64,000 nt of DNA from Thereva unica (lineage: Eukaryota > Arthropoda > Insecta > Diptera > Therevidae), in the NCBI GenBank assembly GCA_949987705.1, contig OX465285.1, positions 88,297,975 through 88,361,974 on the forward strand. Reading direction: 5' to 3'. A program made the translations under genes and the position numbers. Below are positions 11,660-24,469 of the stretch, piece after piece. Below the pieces are notes generated by a model. The model was not told the DNA's origin. It made no database searches and saw nothing but the letters and a program-made list of their open reading frames with translations. The number at the start of each line of letters is the position of its first letter. Position 1 is the first letter of the stretch.

Positions 11660-12760
11660 CGATTACGAATATATCCATATTTGTAACAGGGGCGTGCGTA
11701 CCTCTATTGCTGAGACATTTATGGATTTTTGTTACTATTTTCGGGAACGTGCATACCTTCTTTGCAGACGTATTTTTCAATTTTTGCACCCGAAGAGTGA
11801 GGAGTGAAGAGGAAAGAGATAAAGAACGCCATAGTTAGACTCATTTTTCTAAAAACCAAGAAATACCAAGGAAATCTCGCCATTTATTGTGTCTTTCGTT
11901 TGAAGCTTTAGTCTGTTTGACAATTGACTCAAAATATTCGACACGGAAAATTCAAGAAGAGTAGTTATTCCTGTAAAGGTTAGCCACAAATGAATGGCAC
12001 TTTCTAACGAACGAATAGCCTCAAGCAAAGTATGACGAAATAGATATACATAGCTTCACGCATAAAACAGCGGGAAAACGATGAAGAAATAATGACAATG
12101 ATCGTACTGAATCCAACCAATCAACCGTAGTTCTTTTTGCTCTGTAACTAGCATCATTATATTCAGTCCATAGCTTTGATTCTTTGCATTGAATCAGTCG
12201 TTTCAGTCTCTGCAATTTCTACCTAGAAAGAAGTTAGCAGTATAAAAAACGTATTTGTAAAGTATGTTCTTGGATATTTTCAACAGGACAGGCATTCTTT
12301 CTTTTTTCGTTGGTAGTGCATCTGTACTAGAGCATGGTTCTGGGATACAAATAATGCGATGTTAGTTGTTCTTGTATCACCATAGAATAAGATACTGATC
12401 CGAACAAAAACAGGTCCCTCGATACTTTCTTGGGATAGTCGATTCGTTACTAGAATCCCTCTCCAAGAGCTTTAGGGAACAAATATTAAATCACAGACCC
12501 AAAAGAGGTGAGTCTCTCTTTCAAAGCTTCACTTCGAAGCTTTAAAGCTTCCTACCCCGACGAGCTTTCCAGCTATAAAAGAAACCACTTCACCAGACCA
12601 AATTCAGCTTTTCACCAGACTCGTTCCGGAGAGGTCACTTTCTCCGGTCCAATACCTTGTACGATCCGATTTTCTTCAATTTTGAATTTATATTCGGTAA
12701 TCTAGGTTGACATTTATGATAAAATCGAGAATTATCCTCACTGATGCTTACGAGCTGTTA
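11660..12760. other. Non-coding, nothing recognised
   Basis: No gene or repeat family is recognised. If the adjacent 5S-like sequence heads a SINE, the first 100-200 bp here could be its body, but 56834 onwards does not obviously match. Confidence 0.35.
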
Positions 12761-12765
12761 TCTAT

Positions 12766-13375
12766 CTTCTGTATTAATAAAAGAAAGTCTGTCTCTGTGT
12801 GTTTGCTTGTGCGTACCGTTACGCTTTGGAGCTAATCTAGAAGAGATAGCAATCTGATTTTTCTGTATATGCATGGATACCCCAACAGGTGGCTAATAGC
12901 TTTCGTTTTTCGAATTTCGAAAAAATTTTAGTTATTTAATTAGTACGATTTTTCACCATTTTGATTTTGACTCCCTTCCTCCCTACCTCAAATTTTGCCC
13001 ATATGCATAGTTCGCGTGACAATGTAATATGGCATTTTTGTAACAAAAACAAGATGGTGACTCCAAGATGGTGGCCGAATTTTTTAATTGTGTTTCCCGA
13101 TCACCGACATGGGTATCAAATGAAAGGGTATTACGAGTAGAATGTAATTAGTTGTGTGGCATCACTCCAACTTCAAAATGTTGGCAAACACAAAATGGCG
13201 GCCAACACAAAATGGAGATTACGGTAAAGCCGCAAGTGCGTTTGCAAGTTTTTTTTTTTGCTAGAGGTTTACCCTGTATACCATACGACCTCTGCGATTT
13301 TTTGATCGTCTATCCAAAACCTATCCACAGCTGGCCGCTTTGTTACTTCAAGTAGTGCACCCTGTATAATAGACT
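12766..13375 (-). mobile_element. Mini-me/HINE-like non-autonomous element
   Basis: The left edge (12770-12840) reads ATTAATAAAAGAAAGTCTGT, a GTCT/GTGT microsatellite, then GTTACGCTTT. This is the same order as the reverse complement of the 3' end of the large element at 29800-29905. The interior has the insect-repeat phrases AAGATGGTG, AAAATGGCGGCC and GGGTATCAAATGAAAGGGT. There is no coding capacity. The right edge near ACCCTGTATAATAGAC is approximate. Assignment to the Helentron-associated (mini-me) group rests on the microsatellite and flanking core only. Confidence 0.5.
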
Positions 13376-13379
13376 AAAA

Positions 13380-16300
13380 ATAGAAAATAAAAATATAGTA
13401 TAAAAAAAAACTTAAAACTACGGTTTTATTTTAAAATGAAGTAAAAATTAAAAAAATAATTTTGAACGTAAAGTTTTTATATCTCCAGCCAGTATATGGG
13501 AACAACCTACCTTCCGAAATGTAAAAAAGCCTGGAGTGCCAACGAAAAGTTCCATAGGTAAAGAATAAGCATTAATTAGATTTTTTATTGGCACCAAATT
13601 GTGCATTTTTGCGCTGCACGGTAGGTGCCAAATTTGCAAAATTACTTGGCGCTTTTTTTGGGAAAAACAATTTGGGAGGAGGGCGTCTAATCTAAAACAA
13701 TCGTATTTGATTTTAATAAAACATTATTTTTTGATTATGATAATGTTAAAAAAAACTCCTCCGAAATTTGATCAGTGAAAATTGCAATTCCATAATCATT
13801 TCTAAGGATCAATAAAGCGATTATCTAAGTTGCTTAATAATATGCATATAACATTTCGATTTGCATGTTTCGCGTTCAAATAAAACACGTTTTTGTTATG
13901 TTAACTACGCCTCAACCCAAAATATTTAATCACTTTTCCCCGATTCACACCTTTACACATTTAGCTTGTTCGAATTTATGACCAATAGTTCGTGGCATTT
14001 AGCACTTTGATGTCTGTTTGTAGTTTTTTTGTTTTTTATTATCTTTTATTGATTATTATTTTTAGTATTCCATTAAGAAAATTTTATATTAATTAATTTT
14101 AGGCTGAAAAGGATGTGATTTAGATAAAGGTATAAAAAAAAGTTTAAGAGTAAAATCAAATCAATTTAAATCGATTATGATATGTCTATCCGTCTATTGA
14201 TTCGACAATGCAAAAATAATAATAATAACACAGACACTTTTCTAAGTCATAAAAAATGTATAAAATAAAACCTTTTTTGTGTAATATAAAGCCATGCAAT
14301 TCCTATAAAAAAAATATATTACCCCAAAAAGTCCCCACCAAAGACATGTTAACAGCTCCCCCGGAAAAGCCCATTCCAGTGTTTAATGATACACACTAAA
14401 AATGTGAAACACCCGAACAATAAAGTGCCCCAGAATATTTCATTGATTGATCCAATTCATCACATCACGCTAGTTGAACCAGGTTGAAGCCGGCTGAATA
14501 TTGTGAAAATGGTGAAAATGTCAAGCATACAGAAAGTTTGAGAGAGGGTATACGAGTATATATGTATATGTATAAATATCGGTCGGAAGGATTAGAAATG
14601 GTGGCTAAGGGGGTGAAAATGCTGGGTAGGGTGGCGGTATTGCCTGGGAAAAAATTCGTGCAGCCATAAAACCTTCAATCGTCCATTTCACGCCATATTT
14701 CAAACAGGGGGGCAGTAGGCAGGAGGGCTAAACCTGAATGCTCCTCACATTTCGATCAGTTTGAATTCCGAGGAGCCATTTCCGAACACCTCAATTCCTG
14801 GAAAACGAGTAAAGTGTATTGAACGAGTGAAAAAAACAAGAACAACAAAAAAATATCGCTTGATGGGAAGCATATCCAAAATTCAGAACATCCTCAAATA
14901 TGTCGATTCCGATATAAAAATTTAAGACAGAGATAACGAGGTTTTGCGGGCCACCAGATGTGCCAAGGTGGTATGGCATTCGCCGGGCAAAATTTTTGGT
15001 ATGGTACGACGCGCTATCACGAAATCATGGCAAATCACGCGAAATCGAAATCAATGATTTTCCCCAGGAAGCTGCATGTAGCCAGCCCCGTTTGGCACTC
15101 AGCCTCCCAACCGCCTCACGTCTATCCTCCCACACCCACGCAAACAAAAAACCAAAGTGGATTATCAATAGACTTGGGAGAAATAAAAAGATAATAATAA
15201 ATAAAGCATGGAAGAAAAATAAGTTATAAAAGGAGCAAGTGCACACGAATATGAAGTAATATTCTCGTCCGAGCACGGATCCTATACCATCCATAGTTGG
15301 GCTCCTATATACGCGCTCCTGCTTCCACTATAGAACGCTCCATCGTAATCTGCCAGCCAAAAGGACCAATGTGACGACTTCAGGATATACCAAAACGCCT
15401 GGCTCACCTGGCCCGTGTGCTCAGCAGCAAGCCATCTCTCCGAGCCAGCTTCACCTGATTCTGACTCTTGCTCCTTTATCCTGCCCTTTAGGGCCAAGCA
15501 AAGTGCGGGGGTGCTATTGGTATATTTTTTGCTCCTTCTGTTTGCTTTTCTTGCCGTTTTTGTTTTTCATTAAAATGTCTGCGTAAATATTTTGGTGCTC
15601 TCCTGGTATATCCTTGGCAGGATGTGGCGAATTGACGTATTTACACACAGAAGGAACAAGAACAAAAAAATACATACGTACATACAAACATATAGACTAT
15701 ATACTATATAACAAAACGGAAGGTTGACTTTACTTTGCTCGAAGCTCCTAGATCCCGAGGCGCTTAATTAAAAACGTCCGTGGGAATCTCTCTGGTGGCC
15801 TCTGTTCGTTTTTTAAGCTTAATTCGTGACGCCAGTTTTGAAGGCAGTAATTACTGAGAAATTTGATGGTTCAATGGTATTGAAAATTTCGAACGTGTAT
15901 TGATTATTCATGCTTTATGTTTGGCTTTAAGCTTGAGAAAATACTGTGTTTTTGCAAATTTCAGAGAAATTTTCACTGTGGGCGAAGGGAGAATTTGTTG
16001 TTGATGTTTCCTTACCTTATTGGATTTTCTTTTAGCCTCTACTGATTAGTACATAGAATTTTTGTTTGAATATAACTTAAAGACTAATAACTGTTTATTA
16101 TTGATGACTTTTATTAATCCAAAATTGAATTAATGTTTTCTTTTTTACGTACTAAGAAATTAATTCAAATCCACTAAAAGCAAGTCAAGCGTTTACAATG
16201 CTGGAATGACTGTACGTTGAGCTTGAGCTTACACTGAAGTAGAAGTATGGGCGAGAAATCCATATGCAAAAAAAAAAGATTTCAAAATCATGGACAAACC

Positions 16301-17820
16301 GATTCAACTTCAAACTTGTTAAAAAATATCTCAGATCACTGTCCAGGGAAAAATGAAGTGCTACAATAGCCATTTTTGTACGATCACTCTTGAAAAAGCT
16401 TACAGCGCTCCCATTGCCATAGCAGTTCCATATACTTTTCAACGTTGCTTGTTATCAGAGTGAGCATTACTTTTAATGCTCCTTTAAGAGCTTTTTAGAA
16501 GCATTATAAAAAAGCTTTTCCATAACCAATTGTCATCGAGGCCCGTGGATATGTGAATAAGCTCTGGGAGATCGAAAAGCTTTATTTTTGTTAATCTTTT
16601 GGAATTGCGTTTTCAAATTCTAAGTGCGAATGTAATTTTACCAAAACGGTCCCCCAATTGAGTACTAATCACGTATAATGCTGCTTGTCCTCCATTCCGA
16701 ACGAGAACCATGTATATTGTATATGCTAATGTCACCCTTTACGGTAATCGAGAAAATCGATCGTTGGTGAGTTTTAAATTTCCATAACCTATGGTAGGGG
16801 TCCTACTTTGTAAGGCACCAATTTTTTCCTATTTTCAGTTGTCATTGCTGAGTATCTGTTCTCAAAAAGGGTCGGCTTTAGGTACCATCTGAACTGATAG
16901 TATAAAGGGTGACACCTAAGCTTAGACTTTCAAATAAAAAAAAGCTGTGGGGAGGGGGGTTGGGAAGTAAAGAACGAAGCAGTTAAGGAAGTCCGGGAGC
17001 ACACGGTCTTTTTTTCTATTCTGATGCAGAAGGGTTCAAATATTCTCTACATCTAATCTGTTGAGATGCAGGTCATTGCACTCATACTCAAGCCATGCTG
17101 TTCTACTTACACCCTTTATTGAAGGCAAGGGAAAAAATTGTGAACGAGGAGATAAGAAGAATTGCGTCATCTTCTCTGCTAATCTAAGCACACTTGCCTG
17201 GCGACTACTACGGAAAAGATCCCTAGCAATCTTGCTTTTTAGCTGGAGAGCTCAGAACTATATAAAGAAATTCCGCAGAAATTGGAGTCGTTACTCCATA
17301 TTTAAGGAGGCTGCAACAGATCCTCTCTGACATTATAGCAGGAACTATAAGAAGAGAGGTCTAACGAACACTTTTTGTGAGAAAATGACTATATGGTTAG
17401 AATTCTCAACGAAACGGTCTCCCAATTGGAGGACTGCCGATTGGATACTCTACTCAACCTCGTATCAATTCTGTAGAGAAATCCTCCATAAGCTCCGCGC
17501 TTCAGCTTAGACCGAACGGCAATTCGGGCAACAATCCTTTAAGGTTCCCTTGGAAAATTTAGGTTTGTACATAAAAAATGTGAACTCGGTCGAATATTAG
17601 TCAAAAACATTCTCTTCGCTTCTCGGTGTCAGGCTTCCAGTATTTTAGTGTAGTGTAGTTTAGTGACTTCAGTCACAACATTTACTTTCACTTTCCGATC
17701 CAAATCGGTGGAAACAATTCTCTTTAACCAGTAAGACCACCAAGGTGGTGCTAACCTGCATCAAAAGTTATTTATTTCTGAGCCCAACGCAGATTCAATG
17801 AATACAAACATCTATCGAAA
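13380..17820. other. Non-coding, partly candidate single-copy DNA
   Basis: 13380-14320 is very AT-rich. About 14330-15660 is of mixed composition, lacks obvious repeats and resembles single-copy non-coding DNA. 16395-16580 is notable for repeated AAAAGCTT-type words. 16731-16741 and 16900-16912 form a short inverted pair (GTCACCCTTTA). No open frame shows a recognisable domain. Confidence 0.4.
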
Positions 17821-17829
17821 CAAATAAAA

Positions 17830-18140
17830 TAAAGCTTTCATCACAAATGAAATAAAACAATCAGCACAAAAACGAGAAAAGTTTTCAACACAAAACTAAA
17901 AAAAGGCTTTCACAAAAAATTGAAAAAAAGCTTTCAGCACAAAACTGAAAAAAGCTTTCAGCACAACTCTGAAAAAAGCTTTCAACGCAAAACTGAAAAA
18001 AGCTTTTAACGCAAAACTGAAAAAATGCTTTCAGCACAAAACTGGAAAAAGCTTTCAGCACAAAACTGAAAAAAGCGTTCAGCGCAAAACTGAAAAAGCT
18101 TTCAGCACAAAACTGAAAAAAGCTTTCAGCACAAATTGAT
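17830..18140. repeat. 24-bp minisatellite
   Basis: About twelve degenerate head-to-tail copies of a 24-bp unit, built as AAAAAAGCTTTCAGCAC followed by AAAACTG. Copies nearest the right end are most alike. The unit carries the AAGCTT palindrome also clustered at 16.4-16.6 kb and 22.2-22.3 kb. Confidence 0.85.
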
Positions 18141-18597
18141 AGTAGCTTTTGCCTTGAAAAGGAGTGTACCTCTCACATTTTTTGTCAATGTTCCTTTGAT
18201 TTGCTAGATCTTTGCTCGAACATGGAAGTGTCTAGGCAAGTCAAATTCAATAGGGCCAGATAGGGACTCAGTACTTCAATATACCGTGTTGTAGGAAACA
18301 TTTTAGTTACCGAACTATACCTGTATTTATTCATCATATAAAGTCATGGTTAAAAATAATGATCCAAAACGAATACATATTAAATTTTTTGGAAGCTCTT
18401 GCTTGTTGCTTCTGTGATTCAGCTTTAGATGAAGATTGATTTATTTGCTGCCATCGAATTATTTGTCAAGTTTAGAAGTATATAGTTCAATAACATTGTA
18501 TTTTTTCTTTACGTATTTTGAGAAGATTTGTACTTAAGTGCCTTAATGAAATATACCCTATATTAATTCAAAGTAGGTAACGGCCCATGTAACTAAA

Positions 18598-19065
18598 TCT
18601 TTTTTTTTTTTTTATGTGACACACTAGAGACTTAGGGAAGGCCCCTTTGTACTGTCGACCATGTATTTTTTTTTTTTTTTTTTGAAATGTCGAACAGCAG
18701 CTCTAGTCGGAAGATAGAGAGAGAAGTGAAGGAAAGAACTGTCACAACCTAGCTGCGGTATTTTTATTTCACCTACTCCCAACCATTTCGCGACTCTGAC
18801 ATCGGGGCATCGAGAACAACTCGCTGGAGTGTTATGAGTTGAATCTCATCAACCAATCGATGACATGCGCTTGGTGGAGCGGGGAAGAGAACTAGTGAAG
18901 GCTATGACAGGAGGAATCAGGAATGCAAAGAGGGAAGAAGAAAGAAGGAAAGTTATGTAGGTGGAAAATTGGGAAAGGCTAGGACCGTGGCACCGCCGGG
19001 AATCGAACCCGGGACCTCTGGGGATTGTAGTCAGGCGCCTTACCCCTAGGCTACCGAGGCCCTTA
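18598..19065 (-). mobile_element. tRNA-derived SINE, copy A
   Basis: On the minus strand the element starts near 19062 with a tRNA-like head: CCTCGGTAGCCTAGGGGTAA (A-box region), then CCCGGGTTCGATTCCCGG (B box). A roughly 370-bp unrelated body follows, and the element ends in a poly(A) tract (T's at 18601-18613 on the plus strand). The body matches copy B at 52085-52565 throughout. The tRNA of origin is uncertain; the anticodon region is not informative. Confidence 0.9.
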
Positions 19066-19069
19066 ATTT

Positions 19070-22000
19070 TGAGTTGAATACATGGTGTTAACCAGTGAAA
19101 AGCCTGGAGTTTAATGACATTCCGTATTGAGCGGTAAACTCTATTGATTGATTTGTAAAGAAATGAGTCTACAAATAAATTCTGTTAAACATTTTTAGGA
19201 GGTATGAGGTTTGAACGCCAAAGCCTCAAGTGTTGGTCGCTAAAGACATAATAACGAAAATAACAAGCAAACCAATTTTCTATATTACCCAAATAAATAT
19301 CATTAACGAAAATTCCATTATCAATACAAATACAATTTAAATTTAATCTTAATTATCAACAATTTTTCATTTTATTTACACAAAAACTTGATCTTAAGAA
19401 ACGTATTTTCTTTTGTTGTTGTGTTGGTTTCACTTTCTTGGCGGGCGGGCGGGCGGTAAAGATTGCAAACAAGGTAAAAGCCTGTTAAAATTCCTCAAAG
19501 CACTCCACGCGGGGATTTCTTGTTTGGGGAAATTTAATTTCGCCCCTCCATACCGACACACCGACATCGAGATCCAGTTGTTACTAATCGGCCGAGGGAT
19601 TTAAGCAAACAGCTATGGCCGAGTGCCTAGCATCCTTGGGCAAACACGAATCAGGCATGCACAATACATAGTCATTAATTGAATACCAAACCAACATTTT
19701 AATAGGAGTTTTAATTTGAATTGAATTGAAAGCGGGCGATGTTTAATTTAGAGATCAATTTCTCTCCTCAATCAGGAGCTAGTTGCCTCCCGGGAAGGAC
19801 GAGAGGACGACGCGGCGCAATATACCTACTAAAGTGTTAGACAAATTTAATTTCCAACTGTGAATTGTGGAAAAAGGCTCATTCGACATGGATAGGAGCA
19901 GGATTTTCTCCCTTTTTGGCCAGATGATTTTGTGAAAAGTCCTTCGGAATCTCGGTTGTAAGGAGTTGGTCGGGGGTGGAGCTCGAGGGATGAAATGGAA
20001 ATGCGAGAATGGTCTCCTGGTTTGAATTTTTCATTTGTTAAAAGTTCCGAGAAATCATCCACCAAAAACACTGTTATTTAACACAGACAGGCAATCGCTT
20101 CGGCTATATCGATTGGGTACACATTTAACAAGTGTAAAAGGAAAAGGATTGGGGATGAGTAAGCACAAAAACCGTAAATTCAATAAGTATTCACCATTAA
20201 ATTATCCTGTGCAAACATTCTACTAATTTACCAGCTGAATAAATTTTCATTAAGAGGCTCGATAGCGATAGGAGGTGGAGGTCCTTCAGGAGAAATTGAA
20301 GGAAGCAATTGTGGTATCCTGAATTTGGCGGGATGCGGGGCTTTATGTGTGTTGTTGTCGTGCACATCAGCATCGACTTGCTTCCACAGATGGATTTTCT
20401 AAAGAAGGGAGAAGTCGACATGATGTTTTTGATCCAAAATCTTAGGGTAGTATGGTGGATGGTATACTCACATCCTTTCTATATATATATATATGTGCCT
20501 GTCCCAAATTTAGCTGCACGGAGCTTGATTTAAAATCACATTCGTCCCATGTTGCGGCTGCACTATATAAATACCCTGTGCAGACCTCAGTATACCCAAG
20601 CCAAGCCACCCAGAAAGCTCTCACAATGAGCTCCAGATTATTTTTGGGTAAATCACAGACTTTATATCCTTGCAGTAATCTCATTTAATACAATCAACCC
20701 CCAGCTGACATTATATTATGCAAAAAGGGAGAACTACTTAACTACTCCATCGATATAAATTCATGTCCCTCTATTCTCCTTATATTTAATCAACTGAAAG
20801 ATTTTGCTGGAAAAAGAAAACAAAAGGACAAAATCATCATCGTAAGGATCGGAAAAACGGAAGAGCTGAAGAAAACTCCTTTGAAGGATCATCAGGCATT
20901 ATTTTCGTTTATGTAACTTAGGATGATTGGAAGCTTGACTTTAGCACAAATACTATCAAAGATTGAAAAACAAAAACAACAACCAACAGAGTACAACACA
21001 AAAACAGCAAAAAAAAAGAATATATAGATAGCACAAAATTGTGGAACTATGGTAAATTGCCTGTTTCGGTCGATCGTCCTTCGTTCGGTGCGCTCTTATA
21101 TCACCAAGGGACTTGTAAATGGACGGAATTAATTCCCGGGTAAATGTCAAACATCAAAAATAGACTGAAGGGATTTTTCAATGTACCAATTCTCGCCCTC
21201 TCCTTCGCCGCCATCCCTTAAAGGCAATCAGTTGTGAATACTTCTTGATGGCCTGGAGAGAAGATCAGTGGGGGGGGGGGGGGGGGGTTAGAGGGGCTTG
21301 TCGAACTGGGCAAAAGGAGTTGAATAGATGTTTTAGAGATTTTCAATGAACTTCTTCCTATATAAGGAAGGAATCTTTTAACATTTATTTATGTATGTAA
21401 TTAGCAAGGATTTTGCTTGTTGTTTTTAGACTTAATTATAGCATCAACGATTACAACAATATAACATTATTTATAGTATTTTGTTTTGTTATACATTTAT
21501 ATTTCTTTTGCGTTGGTTATTTTGAAATATCGAGCTTAATTAATAAACACCAAAATTTCAATTGAGTCATTAAATTATTTATGGCAATTTAATCTTTGGA
21601 CCATTGTTTTTGTGGTATCTATAAATTTCTTGGTTTGTGTAAAGTAAATAAATGTTAAGGATTCACAAGGAGTGATGGTCGTTTATCTATAACTAGGGAT
21701 TATGACTGTCAAAAATTACAACAGAGCTTTATTTCATGTAATTTTTCATTGATAATGTTCTCCACAATTATATGATGGAAATTTTAATGCTAAAATACAT
21801 CCTTTTTTCTTCATACATATAGATACATTTTTAGATACTTCCATTGATTGTTGTCTGTCATAAACAAATATAAATAACCCAGGGAATATTCAAACATTTA
21901 CTCTAGAGAGGATAAACTTTTGCCAAGGTATTTATTTTTGAGATTTATTGATAGCAAATGTCAATGTTTTATCTGTCATTAACTGGCATTAGATTGGTTT

Positions 22001-22155
22001 GATGGAGTTGAGATGATTACTGATAGTATGTATAAACAAAAGTTTAGGGTTAACGGACGCTGAATAAATAATTTGTTTGTAGCTGTTCAACAGAAAATCG
22101 ATTTTTTTTTCTATTTTCAGTATATGTAGTATACGCAAAAGGCTTCTTATAATCA
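19070..22155. other. Non-coding, candidate single-copy blocks
   Basis: No gene recognised. 19520-20040 and 20780-21200 are repeat-poor and of mixed composition. An 18-base G run lies at 21270-21287. From 21400 the DNA is strongly AT-rich. Confidence 0.45.
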
Positions 22156-22161
22156 TCTTCC

Positions 22162-22350
22162 AAAGCTTTGGAAATCGAAAAAGCTCTAAAGCTATAAAAA
22201 GCTTTGAAGCTTATAAACGAAATTTCATTTGGTTTGAGCATGAAATATTTGCTTGCTGATTATAAGCTTGGAAAGCTTTGGAAATCGAAAAAGCTCTAAA
22301 AAGCTTTAAAGCTTACGAACGTAATTTCAATTGGTTTGAGCATGAGATAA
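22162..22350. repeat. Tandem duplication, period 110 bp
   Basis: AAAGCTTTGGAAATCGAAAA begins at 22162 and again at 22272. The following bases (GCTCTAAA ... GAAGCTT/AAAGCTT ... TTGGTTTGAGCATGA) are also repeated. Two copies are clear. Confidence 0.8.
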
Positions 22351-22359
22351 TTGTTTATT

Positions 22360-23650
22360 CAATTCAAATGCTTTGTAATCGCATCAAGCTCAAAGTCAAA
22401 TCTGCTTAATGTAAATTCAATGCTCGCAAGCTTAATCTTGACTTAGATTCGAAACGACTTTGTTTTGCCCTTGTTCATTTGTTATTCATTCTTCCTTATC
22501 TCAGCTTTTTGATGCTGATGTTTAGCTCCTCATCTCATTATTCATCTTCTGTGAGCAACGTTTATACCCTTTTTGATATCGCCACTGTCAGCTTGCAATA
22601 ATACAAGCAATATTTCGCCAGCAGAACATGGTTAGCTTGGTATGTTTGGTTATATATCAAGAGCGCAAACGTTATCAAAGATTCCCCAATCAAAGTATCC
22701 CCTACAAAAAAGCTTTCATCCTAGCGAAGGCATGAACTTTATTCATAAAAGCTTATGAATTCCCAAAGGTGGCGGTATTTAAAGGGCGCACGGTAAGCGA
22801 AAATATAAGGAAGGGGCACAGAAACGTCATTGCGTATCTACTACCGACATACATATGTAAAGACGCCAGAGAAAATATATTAACAAACCCAGAAAATATT
22901 AAATCAAGATGAGGAAGAAACTTCCAGGACTTCAAGGATATCTTATCGGGAGTAGAAATACCCGAGAACTAACTGATTATTGAATTATTACGATGGTTTC
23001 AAGTACAATCTGCCCTGATGAAATAGAGAGGGTAAGATCTATTAGAACATCTGCACAAATATTATGGCGAGATTTGGAAAGGAGATACTGTACCAGACGA
23101 GTGAAAGTAATCTGTCATATCGCCAAAAGAAAACAAATCATCTCACTACGCTATATTTCCAACAAGGTTCTTACATATACCCCCTAAAGGATGGATCAGA
23201 ATCATTCGCATAAAGGATCCTCAAAAAAGGCTTCAAATGATAGCTTTACAACCGACCAGGAGCTTGCTCTAAGACAAGTATTTTAAAAATAAGTTGCCAG
23301 AAGAAGGTAAGTGGGCCTAGACAAACGTGGAACTGCAGTCTTTCTGCAGAAATAATCATTGGAAGTTTGTAGCTGAATTCTGCTGAATGACTGCAGTTCT
23401 GCAAACACCGGCAAAACTCACAAGATTAATGAAAAGTGCAGTAGAAGGAACGACCACTCAGGGGAAAATATACAACTCACTAACCGATAAATTTGAAGTC
23501 ACCCAGCGATTACAACAAAGAGAACAGCTTAGCTCTCATGCTATTAAACTCGAAACTAAAATGGGTTGGCATTGTCATTAAAAAATCAATTCAACTATTA
23601 GAATAGGGAAGTGGGCTTCGTTGGATGATCACTGCAAGCAGTGCAACAAT
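22360..23650. other. Non-coding, nothing recognised
   Basis: The frames at 22993-23187 and 23387-23581 show no recognisable domain. Part of this stretch may be older transposon sequence that is no longer readable. Confidence 0.35.
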
Positions 23651-23657
23651 CATACTA

Positions 23658-23760
23658 AGAGCTGAAAAGATCGAGTTAGGACTTCAAATAAATAAGGACA
23701 AAACCAACGGTATGATACAGTCTCGAATAAGACATCAAGAAATCCTTCAAGGAATGGTGA
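23658..23760 (+). pseudogene. LINE reverse transcriptase remnant
   Basis: The plus strand reads AEKIELGLQINKDKTNGMIQ then SRIRHQEIL. This matches the segment after the YADD motif in RTE-like LINEs; compare the 46-kb element here, which has HIGLQINAEKSKILIQSR. Frames break soon afterwards. A matching C-terminal tail lies at 24391-24462. Confidence 0.6.
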
Positions 23761-24390
23761 GCAGTGAGTGGTAACCGCTTTGACCACAGCTTTCTCATAT
23801 ATAAATGTTAGTGGATACATTGCCATTAAGAAACCTTAAGGTCTCAGCTCTCTTACCCAACTTCATTTTACAGTCTTCCAAAACTAGACTAGAACTAGAG
23901 ATTAGAAACTGCAGATTCCTCGTTGGTGCGGCATCGTTTGAGTTCAGCAAACTACTTCTCTACAATTTGTCTTGATGGAGTCCGAAGAGCACCTGTCAAG
24001 CCACTGCCTTGCTTCAGCGGCATTCTTTTTCATTAAAAAGCAACTCTTTATCAACCCACGAAATTCACAGTTTTCCATTGCCACTAAAGCCACAGTGCCT
24101 TGTAAACTAATGGCCGCAATGTTAGGAAATTTTGCTTATTTTAATAGAAGGACGCAGTAACAGCAGACGCAGGTATGATCCTAGGAAACTGTAACTGAAA
24201 ACAAGCCGCTTGAAATCGTACAAACTGATATAAATCTTTATAGGGGGCCGGGGTTCGACATGGGCTGTAGTGCCATAGGAAGCAAAGATATTCAACAAAA
24301 TCATCAATTGAGCTGAGAAATAGTTGAACTCTGTGGTCCTTTTCAGCTATGTACATATATGTTTCTTCTATGTTAAAATCTATGCGATGC

Positions 24391-24462
24391 GATAGCGGAA
24401 GACCCAGCCTCCGCTGAAAGGATGGCGTGGACCATGACGCCCAGAGATAAGGGATGTCAAAC
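24391..24462 (+). pseudogene. LINE C-terminal tail remnant
   Basis: The plus strand reads GRPSLR, a stop where W is expected, then KDGVDHDAQR. This is the G-R-P-x-x-R-W-x-D-x-V motif near the end of many non-LTR reverse transcriptases. Together with the fragment at 23658-23760 it may mark one decayed LINE. Confidence 0.5.
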
Positions 24463-24469
24463 TCGATGA

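Noticed and set aside
18990..19065. tRNA gene on the minus strand
   Set aside because: The A/B boxes are real, but the sequence continues into a body shared with two other copies and ends in poly(A), so it is a SINE head. The same applies at 52085, 32475 and 58860.
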